Program-made: the position numbers and the translations under genes
Assembly (NCBI GenBank): GCA_020852965.1
Contig: JADYZV010000140.1
Coordinates: 24,907 to 88,906 of the forward strand
Reading direction: 5' to 3'
DNA: 64,000 nucleotides
DNA from: Pirellulaceae bacterium
GTDB lineage: Bacteria > Planctomycetota > Planctomycetia > Pirellulales > Pirellulaceae
Shown: piece by piece, positions 8,473-16,868 of the stretch
Numbering within the stretch: the first letter of the stretch is position 1
Layout: every line of letters starts with the position of its first letter
Notes under the pieces: generated by a model
Told to the model about the DNA's origin: nothing
What the model saw: the letters and a program-made list of their open reading frames with translations, nothing else
The model's database searches: none

Positions 8473-8942
8473 GCGCCGAACTGGTGTTCAAAATGGGGGA
8501 GTACTCGGCCACTTTCCCGACCGATAGAATGTACGCCAAGAATCACATGTGGGTGCAGCCGCAGATCAATGGGGAACTCCGGTTCGGGTTATCCAGTTAT
8601 GCGGTGCGACTGCTGCAAGATGTCTACTTTCTCGATTTAGTAATCGAGCCGGGAATGGTGCTCGCCGCGCGACAGGAGATCGGTTCCATCGAAAGTAAGA
8701 AAGCCGAAAGCAGTTTGTATAGTCCGATCGCGGGTGCCGTCACGCAACTGAACGATGCCTTGTTGCAAGATCCGACTGGCATCAATTTGGACAAGTATGG
8801 TGAGGGTTGGATGTTCGAGCTGAAAACGAAATCGACGGCAGACGCCCCACCAGCTCTACTCGAACCGGCGCAGTATATGGAGCATTTGACAACAGCCTGG
8901 GAGGTCGCGCAGCGAACGATCAAAGGACAAGCTAATGCGTAA
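8469..8942 (+). CDS. GcvH-like lipoyl-domain protein
   Basis: 157 residues. Residues about 35-120 follow the glycine cleavage H-protein fold. FGLSSYAVRLLQDVYFLDL matches the H-protein entry strand, and IESKKAESSLYSPIAG matches the lipoylation hairpin, with Lys78 at the modified position. The C-terminal helix region is longer than in classical GcvH. No gcvT, gcvP, lipA or lipB is adjacent. Coupling to a radical SAM gene upstream (4-bp overlap) and a ferredoxin gene downstream (8-bp overlap) suggests a dedicated carrier rather than the glycine cleavage system. Whether the lysine is actually lipoylated cannot be seen from sequence. Confidence 0.85.
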   Translation: MSAELVFKMGEYSATFPTDRMYAKNHMWVQPQINGELRFGLSSYAVRLLQDVYFLDLVIEPGMVLAARQEIGSIESKKAESSLYSPIAGAVTQLNDALLQDPTGINLDKYGEGWMFELKTKSTADAPPALLEPAQYMEHLTTAWEVAQRTIKGQANA

Positions 8943-10050
8943 TGGCCAATTGACAGTTATCGTTTCAGCGGGGCAAAGCCGCAATCCGGAGAAACGCGAG
9001 CTCGAACAAGCGATCGCCGAGCGGGCCGGCGCGCTGGAAGGGGTGCGGGTATTATGTATTCCGCACCTATACGACTTGGCCAAAGACGGTGAGACCTACC
9101 AGGCGCTGCGACAACTCGACGGCGATCTAGTGCTCATCACCTGGTTGTTTACCCGAGCCGCCCACTGGATTCTCGATCGCAATGGCCTACGAGGTCAGTT
9201 TGGTACGGTCGAACTGGTGCAGGAGGTGGACGACGACGATGAGGACAACCAGCTCGAGCCGCACGACGAACGCGTAACGCTCGCGCAACCACGCCCCGAG
9301 CGTACCATTTATACGCTCGATTTTCGCGCAAGCTCACAGCCGCAAGCCTTCGTCGATGAAATCCAGCGAATCGCGATTCTCTCCAAGGCAACGGCAGCGG
9401 CGCGTAACCCTGCCACTCCCCTGACGCTGGAAATGCTAGGGCACTTCGAACAACCAACCAACGATACTTTCGTGGGATCGAGTAACCTCACAGGCACCGG
9501 CAGCACGGACGATGGCCACTCATCCTCCGCAGCGCCTGCCCTGTCAACTTTGTTCGGTACGTCGAGCGTAGCATCGATCGAGGAGCACCCGGCGCGGCGC
9601 TGGTATCCAGTGATCGACTTCAGCCGCTGTACCAATTGCATGGAGTGCATCGACTTTTGTCTGTTTGGCGTCTACGGAATCGATACGCTGGAAACGATCG
9701 TCGTCGAGCAAGCTGACAATTGTCGCAAGGGCTGTCCCGCTTGCAGTCGTGTCTGCCCACAGAACGCTATTATTTTTCCGCAGCATAAAACGCCCGCCAT
9801 CGCCGGTGCACCGGTCGACGCTGGCGGCCTCAAGATCGATTTGTCAAAACTGTTTGGCGCACCCGACGATGGGGAGGATGCAGCGGCAGCCGCCATTCGC
9901 GAGCGGGACGAGCAGCTGTTGCTGGCAGGAAGAAGTGCCGTCGGCAAGTCGACGGGAGTTAGTGAACGATTGCTCAATCCAGCAGACGGACCGCGCGTAG
10001 CCGATCAGCTCGATGCGTTGATCGATCAGCTCGATGCACTCGATTTGTAA
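8935..10050 (+). CDS. Two-cluster ferredoxin-like protein with novel N-terminal domain
   Basis: 371 residues. Two iron-sulfur motifs lie in the C-terminal half: CTNCMECIDFC (Cys232, 235, 238, 242) and CRKGCPACSRVCP (Cys263, 267, 270, 274). The second has a three-residue first spacing. This fits two [4Fe-4S] clusters and electron transfer. The N-terminal part (about 1-100, starting VIVSAGQSRNPEKRELEQ) has an alpha/beta look, with an acidic DDDDED stretch near residue 100, and I do not recognise the family. The start codon lies inside the end of the GcvH-like gene, so translation is coupled. It likely feeds electrons to the radical SAM enzyme or to the lipoyl carrier, but this is inference. Confidence 0.8.
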   Translation: MRNGQLTVIVSAGQSRNPEKRELEQAIAERAGALEGVRVLCIPHLYDLAKDGETYQALRQLDGDLVLITWLFTRAAHWILDRNGLRGQFGTVELVQEVDDDDEDNQLEPHDERVTLAQPRPERTIYTLDFRASSQPQAFVDEIQRIAILSKATAAARNPATPLTLEMLGHFEQPTNDTFVGSSNLTGTGSTDDGHSSSAAPALSTLFGTSSVASIEEHPARRWYPVIDFSRCTNCMECIDFCLFGVYGIDTLETIVVEQADNCRKGCPACSRVCPQNAIIFPQHKTPAIAGAPVDAGGLKIDLSKLFGAPDDGEDAAAAAIRERDEQLLLAGRSAVGKSTGVSERLLNPADGPRVADQLDALIDQLDALDL

Positions 10051-10076
10051 GCAGCTCGGCTTTTTGTTAGGCATTG

Positions 10077-10102
10077 ATGCCCCAGGTTAGCTTGCCTGGC
10101 AT
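10077..10102. repeat. REP-like hairpin copy
   Basis: ATGCC...GGCAT encloses CCAGG-TTAGCTTG-CCTGG. It has the same AGCTTG core as the 5461 array but a different paired stem. It sits between the ferredoxin operon and the next gene, 27 bp behind the operon stop. Confidence 0.65.
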
Positions 10103-10148
10103 GAGAAAAAGTTGTGAAATTAAAAACAATCGGAAGAATGGCTATCCC

Positions 10149-11069
10149 ATGAAACGTCGCATTTTTTTGAAGTATGGTTCTCTCAGCGCGCTAGCCTGTG
10201 GCAGCGCGGCCACGTGGGGACGCTCATCAACTTCTTGGTCCATGGAGCCGATCAAGCGCCCCCAGCCGAGTCGATTGCGACTTAGTCTGGCCGCCTACTC
10301 GTTTCGCAAATACCTGCAGCCCAGTGGTGACAAGCCAGCCCAAATGGACTTATTCGAGTTCGTTGACTTTTGTCATCAACAGGGTTTGGCGGGGGCCGAA
10401 CTGACGTCTTACTACTTCCCATCTTCGGTTGACGATGCCTACCTATTGAAGCTCAAGAGGCACTGCCATCTTCGCGGTGTTAGCATCTCAGGTGGGGCTA
10501 TACGCAATGATTTCTGCCAGTCGGACCCGGTTGAGGTTGCCCGCGATTTGGCGCACACGCGTCTGTGGATCGATCACTATGCCATGCTCGGGGCACCGGC
10601 CATCCGCATCTTCGCAGGACAAACGGTCGCCGGTGAAGAACCGAGCATGACGTTAGCCCGTTGCGCAAAGATCTGCCAAATAGCTTGCAACGATGCTGCC
10701 AAGCAAGGCGTGATGTTGGCTCTCGAGAATCATGGCGGCGTCACGACTCGACCGCAAGGATTGCTCGAAATCGTCGACCAAGTTGACTCGCCAGCCTTTG
10801 GCGTCAACTTCGATTCTGGGAATTTCAGTTCGACCGACGATCCTTACGCTGAACTAGAAATGATCGCCCCTTATGCGGTTAATGCCCAAATCAAAGTTGA
10901 AATGCAGGTGAAGGGCGAAAAGCAACCGGCCGATTTGACTCGTATCACACAGATTCTTCGAGAGGCCAACTACAGTGGCTGGTTAGCACTGGAGTACGAA
11001 GCCGCGCCCGATCCGTTCGAGGCCGTTCCCAAATGGCTGGAACAACTCAAGCCACTCGTTGACGGTTAG
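10149..11069 (+). CDS. Tat-type sugar phosphate isomerase/epimerase-like TIM barrel
   Basis: 306 residues from the ATG at 10149; the longer frame would start inside the repeat hairpin. The N-terminus MKRRIFLKYGSLSALACG looks like a twin-arginine or lipoprotein leader. The body is an AP-endonuclease-2/xylose-isomerase-like barrel: LSLAAYSFRKYL at the first strand, ALENHGG, NFDSGNF and LALEYE near the ends of later strands supply the usual metal and sugar ligands. Planctomycetes have many such secreted homologues, some thought to act on oxidised or keto sugars. Substrate unknown. It forms no tight operon with its neighbours. Confidence 0.8.
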   Translation: MKRRIFLKYGSLSALACGSAATWGRSSTSWSMEPIKRPQPSRLRLSLAAYSFRKYLQPSGDKPAQMDLFEFVDFCHQQGLAGAELTSYYFPSSVDDAYLLKLKRHCHLRGVSISGGAIRNDFCQSDPVEVARDLAHTRLWIDHYAMLGAPAIRIFAGQTVAGEEPSMTLARCAKICQIACNDAAKQGVMLALENHGGVTTRPQGLLEIVDQVDSPAFGVNFDSGNFSSTDDPYAELEMIAPYAVNAQIKVEMQVKGEKQPADLTRITQILREANYSGWLALEYEAAPDPFEAVPKWLEQLKPLVDG

Positions 11070-11104
11070 GTTACAATAAGTAACTATTCCTAGGCAACCC
11101 AATT

Positions 11105-11203
11105 TAGTCGTGGGTCGATCCATCGCTTCCGCGACATGTACAACGCTACCGTCGACTATAGGGACGCCTGCAAAGCAATTGAATGGCGGAGTGAACCGCG
11201 ACT
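11105..11203. repeat. Dispersed repeat, TAGTCGTGGGTCG type
   Basis: Begins TAGTCGTGGGTCG and ends AAAGCAATTGAATGGCGGAG plus GCGACT. The same beginning and end occur in the element at 33139-33243 with a divergent middle. It fills the gap upstream of the MazG-like gene. There is no open frame of its own. Confidence 0.55.
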
Positions 11204-11229
11204 ATCGCCTAGATGGTTTCTCAATAAAG

Positions 11230-11586
11230 ATGAATCAAGTGAACTCACTGACGCTCTCGGATGCACAGCAGCAAGTCGACGAGTGGATACGCAGTTTTGG
11301 AGTCCGCTATTTTTCTGAGCTGACCAACTTGGCTCAGTTGATGGAGGAGGTGGGAGAGCTATCGCGGGTGATCTCGCGCACCTACGGTGAGCAGAGCTTT
11401 AAAGCGGGCGAGAGAGCCACCGACTTGAGTGATGAACTATCCGACGTACTGTTTGTGCTGATTTGTCTCGCCAATCAAACAGGCGTCGATCTTGAACAGG
11501 CTTTGCGGAATAATCTGCAAAAGAAGACCCAGCGCGATGCCACTCGGCATCACAACAATCCCAAACTAAACTTGGATAGTGATTGA
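11230..11586 (+). CDS. MazG-like nucleotide pyrophosphohydrolase
   Basis: 118 residues from the ATG at 11230; longer starts run through repeat DNA. The LAQLMEEVGELSRV helix (EExxE) and DLSDELSDVLFVL (ExxD-type) give the four acidic magnesium ligands of all-alpha NTP pyrophosphatases. Single-domain MazG-like enzymes hydrolyse NTPs or dNTPs to NMP and pyrophosphate and clear non-canonical nucleotides. The queD-like gene follows by 50 bp on the same strand, so co-transcription is plausible. Confidence 0.85.
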   Translation: MNQVNSLTLSDAQQQVDEWIRSFGVRYFSELTNLAQLMEEVGELSRVISRTYGEQSFKAGERATDLSDELSDVLFVLICLANQTGVDLEQALRNNLQKKTQRDATRHHNNPKLNLDSD

Positions 11587-11636
11587 GTCGTGATGGGTGG
11601 CGAAGTTAACAATCCGATTTATGGAATGAGCGATCG

Positions 11637-12065
11637 ATGAGTTTGACAATTATGCGACGAATCAAATTTTGTGCTGGACATCGGCTCTTCGAGCATGGTG
11701 GAAAGTGCGAGCACTTCCATGGACACAATTATGTGGCGGACATTTTTGTGACGGGCGACACGGTCGATTCCGTCGGACGCGTGTTAGACTTCGCGGATCT
11801 CAAAGCGCGCACCAAGGGCTGGATCGACGAGCATTGGGATCACAGTTTTTTGGTATACGAAAAAGACCAAAACGCGATTACTGCCTTGAAAGCGGTTCTG
11901 CCATGCCGCCTGTTTAAAATGCCCTACAATCCGACTGCCGAAAACATGGCTCGCTATTTGCTTGAAGAGATGTGCCCTCAGGTGCTTGAAGGAACTGGTG
12001 CCCGAGCGACCAGCGTGCGCATTTGGGAGACTGACGAGGCCTACGCAGAAGCAAGTGTTTTGTAA
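11637..12065 (+). CDS. queD: 6-pyruvoyltetrahydropterin synthase / QueD-like protein
   Basis: 142 residues, normal for the family. Zinc ligands His15, His28 and His30 (in HFHGHNY) and the catalytic-position Cys24 are present. DHSFLVYEKD and the late WETDEAYAE motif, with the conserved Glu that binds the pterin, fit too. The family makes 6-carboxytetrahydropterin for queuosine, or pyruvoyltetrahydropterin. Cys24 in the CEHFHGH context favours a QueD-type role. No queC, queE or queF is visible nearby, so the pathway call rests on the family. Confidence 0.85.
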   Translation: MSLTIMRRIKFCAGHRLFEHGGKCEHFHGHNYVADIFVTGDTVDSVGRVLDFADLKARTKGWIDEHWDHSFLVYEKDQNAITALKAVLPCRLFKMPYNPTAENMARYLLEEMCPQVLEGTGARATSVRIWETDEAYAEASVL

Positions 12066-12131
12066 CTGCGGTTGACAGTGTGCAGTAAACTACGTCTGGC
12101 GACGGTAGCCATGTTCAAGTAGGAGCGGCCA

Positions 12132-13550
12132 ATGGGAGTTGAAATCGAGTCGACTCAATTCACCGATGCGGACTTGGATAATTTTCGCAATCGCTTACTG
12201 GCTGAGATGGAATTGTTGCGGAGCTGGTTCGCGGGCAATAAGTTCTGTGATGACCAATTGCAAAGCGGTCTAGAGCTCGAAGCCTGGTTGGTCGATCCGG
12301 CGGGACTTCCAGTTCCTGATAACACTCGCTTTCTATCGGCGCTCGATCGTCGCTCGGTGGTTCCTGAGTTATCGAAGTTCAATTTTGAGTTCAACGTCTC
12401 ACCGCAATACATTGCCGGCAGCGGCCTGTCGGACATGCAATCGGAACTGCGTGCTACTTGGTTGCGTTGTGAAGAGGTAGCTCGGACGCTGGGGCACCGC
12501 ATCGTATCCATCGGTATTTTGCCAACGGTTGCGGACCACATGCTGTGCCCCGAGAACATGTCGCCATTAAAGCGTTACGCTGCAATTAACCAGCGAGTGC
12601 TGCGGTTGCGCGGCGGTCGGCCGCTGCTGCTAGAGATTGATGGGATCGATTCGCTGAGGACATCGCACAATGATGTTATGCTTGAGTCGGCCGCTACGTC
12701 GGTCCAAGTCCATTTGAAAGTTCCGCAAGTCGATTCAATTCGCTACTACAATGCCTCGCTGATTGCCTCTGCCTTTACCGTGGCTTTGGCCGCGAATGCA
12801 CCGTTGTTTCTCGGACGCCGGTTATGGGACGATACTCGAATTGCCGTGTTCGAACAGGCCGTCGATACCGCAGGACCGCTACGGCGAGTCTCCTTTGGAA
12901 ACCGCTATCTCGAACAGTCGCTGATGGAACTGTTCGAGGACAATATAAACTACCATCGCGTCTTGCTGCCGGCTCTAGTCGACGAGGCTCCGGCGCGAAT
13001 GCCGCATGTTCGCATGCATGGTGGTACGATCTGGAATTGGAATCGTCCATTGATCGGCTTCGAACCGGGCGGGCAGCCCCATTTGCGAATCGAGCATCGC
13101 CCGATGTCCGCCAGCCCAAGTTTGATCGACTTGTTCGCCGACTTGCAGTTCTATCTCGGTCTGGTCCACTACCTGGCTCGATTACCTCAGGCTCCCGAAT
13201 CGCAATTGGCATTTACGCAGGCCAGCCAAAACTTTTATTCTGCCGCCAAGTTCGGATTGACGGCAGAGGTGGTTTGGTTGGGCGGACAAAAGCTGCCGAT
13301 GGCGGCGTTGCTACGAGATACATTGTTGCCGCAGGCGCTGGGAGCCATGTCTGAGCTGGGGATTCCTGAATTGCAGATCCAAGAGACGGGCGAAGTATTG
13401 CGTGGACGTATCGAAACTCGGCAGAATGGAGCGACTTGGCAGCGACAGGTATTTTCCGCTTGCCATGGCGATCTCGCACAGTTGTTGGCGGTCTACCAAG
13501 CTCGGCAGCAGACGAGTCAACCGGTGCATACTTGGTCGACGCAGATTTAG
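12132..13550 (+). CDS. GCS2-type glutamate-cysteine ligase-like enzyme
   Basis: 472 residues resembling the carboxylate-amine ligase family that includes YbdK and plant-type glutamate-cysteine ligases. Supporting segments are SGLELEAWLVDP near residue 45, FEFNVSP near 90, the SVQVHLKVP strand with ANAPLFLGRRLW, and RIEHRPMSASPS. The last carries the Arg-Glu-His cluster used in substrate and magnesium binding. Such enzymes join an amino group to the gamma-carboxylate of glutamate using ATP. The true substrate is uncertain, because GCS2 homologues are often not the main glutathione enzyme. It lies 66 bp behind queD on the same strand. The gene opposite is convergent. Confidence 0.75.
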   Translation: MGVEIESTQFTDADLDNFRNRLLAEMELLRSWFAGNKFCDDQLQSGLELEAWLVDPAGLPVPDNTRFLSALDRRSVVPELSKFNFEFNVSPQYIAGSGLSDMQSELRATWLRCEEVARTLGHRIVSIGILPTVADHMLCPENMSPLKRYAAINQRVLRLRGGRPLLLEIDGIDSLRTSHNDVMLESAATSVQVHLKVPQVDSIRYYNASLIASAFTVALAANAPLFLGRRLWDDTRIAVFEQAVDTAGPLRRVSFGNRYLEQSLMELFEDNINYHRVLLPALVDEAPARMPHVRMHGGTIWNWNRPLIGFEPGGQPHLRIEHRPMSASPSLIDLFADLQFYLGLVHYLARLPQAPESQLAFTQASQNFYSAAKFGLTAEVVWLGGQKLPMAALLRDTLLPQALGAMSELGIPELQIQETGEVLRGRIETRQNGATWQRQVFSACHGDLAQLLAVYQARQQTSQPVHTWSTQI

Positions 13551-13580
13551 CAGCGCGATGCGGCTGCACCAAGTTACTGT

Positions 13581-13874
13581 TCAGAACAAAGCTCTTGACG
13601 AAACGTTTGGCATCTTCTGTTCCACAAGCTTCGCAATCTCCTCATCCATTTTGCGTTGGAGACGCCAGCGATGCAGCAAACCAGATGCATTCCACTCATC
13701 GGCGTATTTTTCTTCAACGATACGTCGCGCCTCCAACTCAACTCCGCAGACAAGATTTGTGAATCCCCCATCAACAATTCCTGACGACTGGGCTGAATGG
13801 GTCTTCCCGACCTTTGCCGGAGCAATTCGCGAATCCGATGGAATCGAAACGTGCGGGTTCTGGTCATCTTCCAT
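13581..13874 (-). CDS. Small protein of unknown function
   Basis: 97 residues from the ATG at 13874, which has an AAGGA ribosome-binding sequence 11 bases upstream; longer starts lack this. The N-terminal third is low in structure. The C-terminal half is a charged helical segment rich in Arg, Glu and Lys (EARRIVEEKY...RWRLQRKMDEEIAKL), with no Cys or His cluster beyond one Cys. I recognise no family. It follows the PPC-domain gene by 173 bp on the same strand and may be read from the same transcript. Confidence 0.5.
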   Translation of the reverse strand: MEDDQNPHVSIPSDSRIAPAKVGKTHSAQSSGIVDGGFTNLVCGVELEARRIVEEKYADEWNASGLLHRWRLQRKMDEEIAKLVEQKMPNVSSRALF

Positions 13875-14047
13875 CACGATTATCGTCCTTGCTGAGCATG
13901 CGAATGATCCACCGTGCGAGAGCATAAGCATCAGCCGACTCAGACGCATTGTGTCGCGGAGACGCGGTACCAAAGTCACTTGCTTCGGTCTGCCGTAACT
14001 CGCAGGACTCGTTACGAGCCTACACAAGAACAGACGGTATGAGGTTA

Positions 14048-15535
14048 CTAGGGAGTGATGCTCAGCCATATAGGTTTATGATCGCTGGTGCCTGCCTGTC
14101 GTGTCTGAGTTGTCGCTTCGACGTCCGAGCTCGCCACGATGTTCAGCGGCCCTTGAAATGGCTCCGACCCCGTGAGCTTGAGCGTAACTTTAGCCGCTGA
14201 GTCGGTGCCGTGCGTCGACTCAACCGCTGGGCATGAGACGCTGCTGGGCAACCCCTCGATACTGACTTTTATGATTCCTGTGTAGTCGAGCTCACGCACT
14301 ACATTGACTACGATCTCTAACTCCTTCCCGACGCTGGTGGTCAATCGATCACTAGCCACGTTTGCGCTAAAATCGGGCTTGCGCTCTTCAAGCTGCAAAA
14401 GATACGCGAAGCGCTCACCACCTTGATGATGAAAATCGCTGATCGATACGACAAATTGGCCATCGGCGGGGGCCTTCCACGCGAGCATTGGATCGCGATC
14501 TTGCCCCACATCATCCATTTGTATCAACTGTTTCCCGTCGGCATCGAGGACCGAGAGTGTAGCGTCCAAGGGAGATCCGCAATCGCGCGCCAACACACGG
14601 AACCGATAGTTGGCACCGCTGCGTGCTGAGAAGCTAACAAAGTTGGCTTGTTTCGCCTCAGCAATGGTCCCACTCACGTACACTGGTAATTCAACTGGCA
14701 AGGCTTGTTCACGCGTCGTATGTGCGCCCTTTTCCAATTGAGTCGCTGGCGCGGTCAATTCGGCTTGTCGCGAGAATTCGAACGCCGAACTCATGGGAGC
14801 TGCTGTCGTTTCGAGTCGCAAGCGGTAGACCCAATCACTGCCACCACTAAAAGCAATCGTGCTATCGGGTGCGGCCGGAAAACCAAACAACCGCACTAGG
14901 TACTTGCCTGCGCGCGGCGCTGTAAATTCCAGATAGGGATCGAGGCCTACATGGTCTAAGTTTTCAGACAACACGAAGCCGCGCGAGTCCATGATTTGCA
15001 AACTGATATCCGCCGGGCTTGTCAGCCATTTGGCCGAATCGATGGTAGCGGCGAGCAATTGTCCCTCGCTCAACTCTACGGCGAACAGGTCGACATCCGC
15101 CGTTTTATTCAGTACACCTTGGATGGTGAATGGTAGTTGGTCAACGGCTTGTGGTTCGTCGGCGCGATCGTTGGATTCTACTTCACTCGCTTCGGGGCTA
15201 CTGCCGATCAAGTAGGGGCGCAATTCCGTCGCACCATTGGGCTCGTACAGCCGCAACCAGTGCAGACCGAGCTCGGCATCGAGGCCGATCTCGGCTCGCA
15301 ATTTCCCCGACTCCTCCAGACAGCTCCACTGGACATGAGGACTGTCGGTCCAAATTTTTAGTGGCCACACTGGGAATTTACCCTGAGCCAGGATATCGAC
15401 ACTCGTTCCAACCTGCCCACCTGGGGGAAACAGCATCGTCAATTCAGGCTTATCAGCAGCCGATGCTGTATGGCTGGCGGCGAGCATTCCAACGAGCGCT
15501 AGGCAGGCTGCCAGAAATCGATCACGTTGCGACAT
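14048..15535 (-). CDS. Secreted protein with PPC (pre-peptidase C-terminal) domains
   Basis: 495 residues with a clear signal peptide (1-26, ending ASA-A). After an Ig-like N-terminal region, two PPC-like beta-sandwich stretches can be seen. One is near residues 115-215 (ESNDRADEPQAVD, DVDLFAVEL, GKYLVRLFG). The other is near 285-375 (ANFVSFSARSGANYRF, DGQFVVSISDF). PPC domains normally accompany secreted peptidases or bind surface partners, and no catalytic domain is present here. It starts 2 bp after the DUF1501 gene stop, so it is the third gene of the PSD1-DUF1501-PPC operon. Confidence 0.8.
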   Translation of the reverse strand: MSQRDRFLAACLALVGMLAASHTASAADKPELTMLFPPGGQVGTSVDILAQGKFPVWPLKIWTDSPHVQWSCLEESGKLRAEIGLDAELGLHWLRLYEPNGATELRPYLIGSSPEASEVESNDRADEPQAVDQLPFTIQGVLNKTADVDLFAVELSEGQLLAATIDSAKWLTSPADISLQIMDSRGFVLSENLDHVGLDPYLEFTAPRAGKYLVRLFGFPAAPDSTIAFSGGSDWVYRLRLETTAAPMSSAFEFSRQAELTAPATQLEKGAHTTREQALPVELPVYVSGTIAEAKQANFVSFSARSGANYRFRVLARDCGSPLDATLSVLDADGKQLIQMDDVGQDRDPMLAWKAPADGQFVVSISDFHHQGGERFAYLLQLEERKPDFSANVASDRLTTSVGKELEIVVNVVRELDYTGIIKVSIEGLPSSVSCPAVESTHGTDSAAKVTLKLTGSEPFQGPLNIVASSDVEATTQTRQAGTSDHKPIWLSITP

Positions 15536-15537
15536 GC

Positions 15538-16854
15538 TTACATCAACTCGTCGATAGGTGTTGGATCGCTTACCAAGTGGGCAGGACGACCGGCCGGTGT
15601 GTGGTACGTCATGTCAGGATCGATTCCCAACTTGCGATAGACGGTCGACACGTAATTCTCCGGTGACAAGACGCGCTCGACGGCTGAGTGGCCGAGTCGA
15701 TCTGTGGCCCCAATGACTTGGCCACCACGACTTCCACCACCGGCAAATAGAATGGACATGGCGTTGGCCCAGTGGTCCCGGCCTGCTTTGGATTGTCCAG
15801 CGAGCGTGCTGATTTTGGGAGTGCGCCCAAACTCACCCAGCGCGATAACCATGGTCGTCTCCAACAGACCACGCTGGTCCAAATCGTTGATTAGCGTGGC
15901 AACGGTTTGATCCCAAGTCGGCAGTCGTTTGCGGAGTGCATCAAACAAATTGGCGTGATGATCCCAGCCGCCATCGACGATGGTTACAAATGGCACGCCC
16001 GCTTCGACCAACCTGCGCGCCATCAGCGCTCGTTGTCCAAAGCCATTGCGTCCGTAAGCCTCGCGAACTTCATCGGGTTCGCTGTGGATATCAAAAGCCT
16101 TTTGCGCTTCGGGAGTCGTCACCAAGTTGTAACCTTGCGCGACATTCTCATCATAGCCGGCCACAGGATCGGCAACTTGGGGATCACTGTAGCGTGGCAG
16201 GCGGTCGATTAACTGTCGCAAATCGCGTCTGGATTGAAAGTGAGGCTCTGTCAGCTCGGGCGGCAACTCAACATCGCGCACGCGAAAGTCTTTGTTGTTG
16301 GGATCGTTGGCAACGACAAACGGGGCGTACTTGGCCCCCAAAAAGTTTGGTCCCCCAGAGCGCGTCATGCTCGGCAGTGAAAAGTAGCTCGGCAAACCGT
16401 GTGGAGCAGGGCGTTCGTGAGCGGTTACGGAACCAAGGCTTGGATGGAAGCTGACAAACGCTCCGCAACCCACTGGAATACGCGGTGGCGCCCCGGTCAT
16501 CATGTAGTGGTTGCCCGCGCCATGATTTCCTTGATTGTGTTGGACCGAGCGAATAATCGAATACTTGTCGGCGATCTTAGCCAACTTGGGCATGTACTCA
16601 CAAATGCGCATGCCAGATACATTGGTTTCGATGGGACGGAACTCGCCACGAATTTCCACCGGTGCCTCCGGCTTGAGATCAAACGTCTCCAGGTGAGTTG
16701 GGCCGCCGTCCATCCAAATCAAGATACAATTTGTTTGCCGTCTGCGAGGCGCATGTGCTTCGTTGGCCGAAGCCCGCCGCATGGCCAACAGATCGACGAA
16801 ACTACCTCCCGCCAAGCCGGCTAATCCAAGCTGCAAACAATTCCTGCGATGCAT
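15538..16854 (-). CDS. DUF1501 protein (alkaline-phosphatase-like fold)
   Basis: 438 residues from the ATG at 16854 (MHRRNCLQLGLAGLAGGSF, a Tat-like leader with an Arg pair); a longer frame would overlap the upstream gene. ILIWMDGGPTHLETFDLKP is the DUF1501 hallmark. The later WDHHANLF, LGEFGRTPK and GRDHWANAMS match the alkaline phosphatase/sulfatase-like superfamily metal sites. DUF1501 proteins in planctomycetes nearly always pair with a DUF1549/DUF1553 protein, as here (stop-to-start gap 14 bp). Function is unknown. A surface hydrolase working with the cytochrome-like partner is possible. Confidence 0.88.
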   Translation of the reverse strand: MHRRNCLQLGLAGLAGGSFVDLLAMRRASANEAHAPRRRQTNCILIWMDGGPTHLETFDLKPEAPVEIRGEFRPIETNVSGMRICEYMPKLAKIADKYSIIRSVQHNQGNHGAGNHYMMTGAPPRIPVGCGAFVSFHPSLGSVTAHERPAPHGLPSYFSLPSMTRSGGPNFLGAKYAPFVVANDPNNKDFRVRDVELPPELTEPHFQSRRDLRQLIDRLPRYSDPQVADPVAGYDENVAQGYNLVTTPEAQKAFDIHSEPDEVREAYGRNGFGQRALMARRLVEAGVPFVTIVDGGWDHHANLFDALRKRLPTWDQTVATLINDLDQRGLLETTMVIALGEFGRTPKISTLAGQSKAGRDHWANAMSILFAGGGSRGGQVIGATDRLGHSAVERVLSPENYVSTVYRKLGIDPDMTYHTPAGRPAHLVSDPTPIDELM

Positions 16855-16868
16855 GGCGTGATCCTCTG

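Noticed and set aside
8469..8942. Calling the lipoyl-domain protein gcvH
   Set aside because: The lysine site fits, but there is no gcvT or gcvP and the tail is longer; a dedicated carrier is likelier.
12132..13550. Assigning the GCS2-like gene as gshA
   Set aside because: Family also includes YbdK-type and other ligases; no gshB nearby, so the symbol is not justified.
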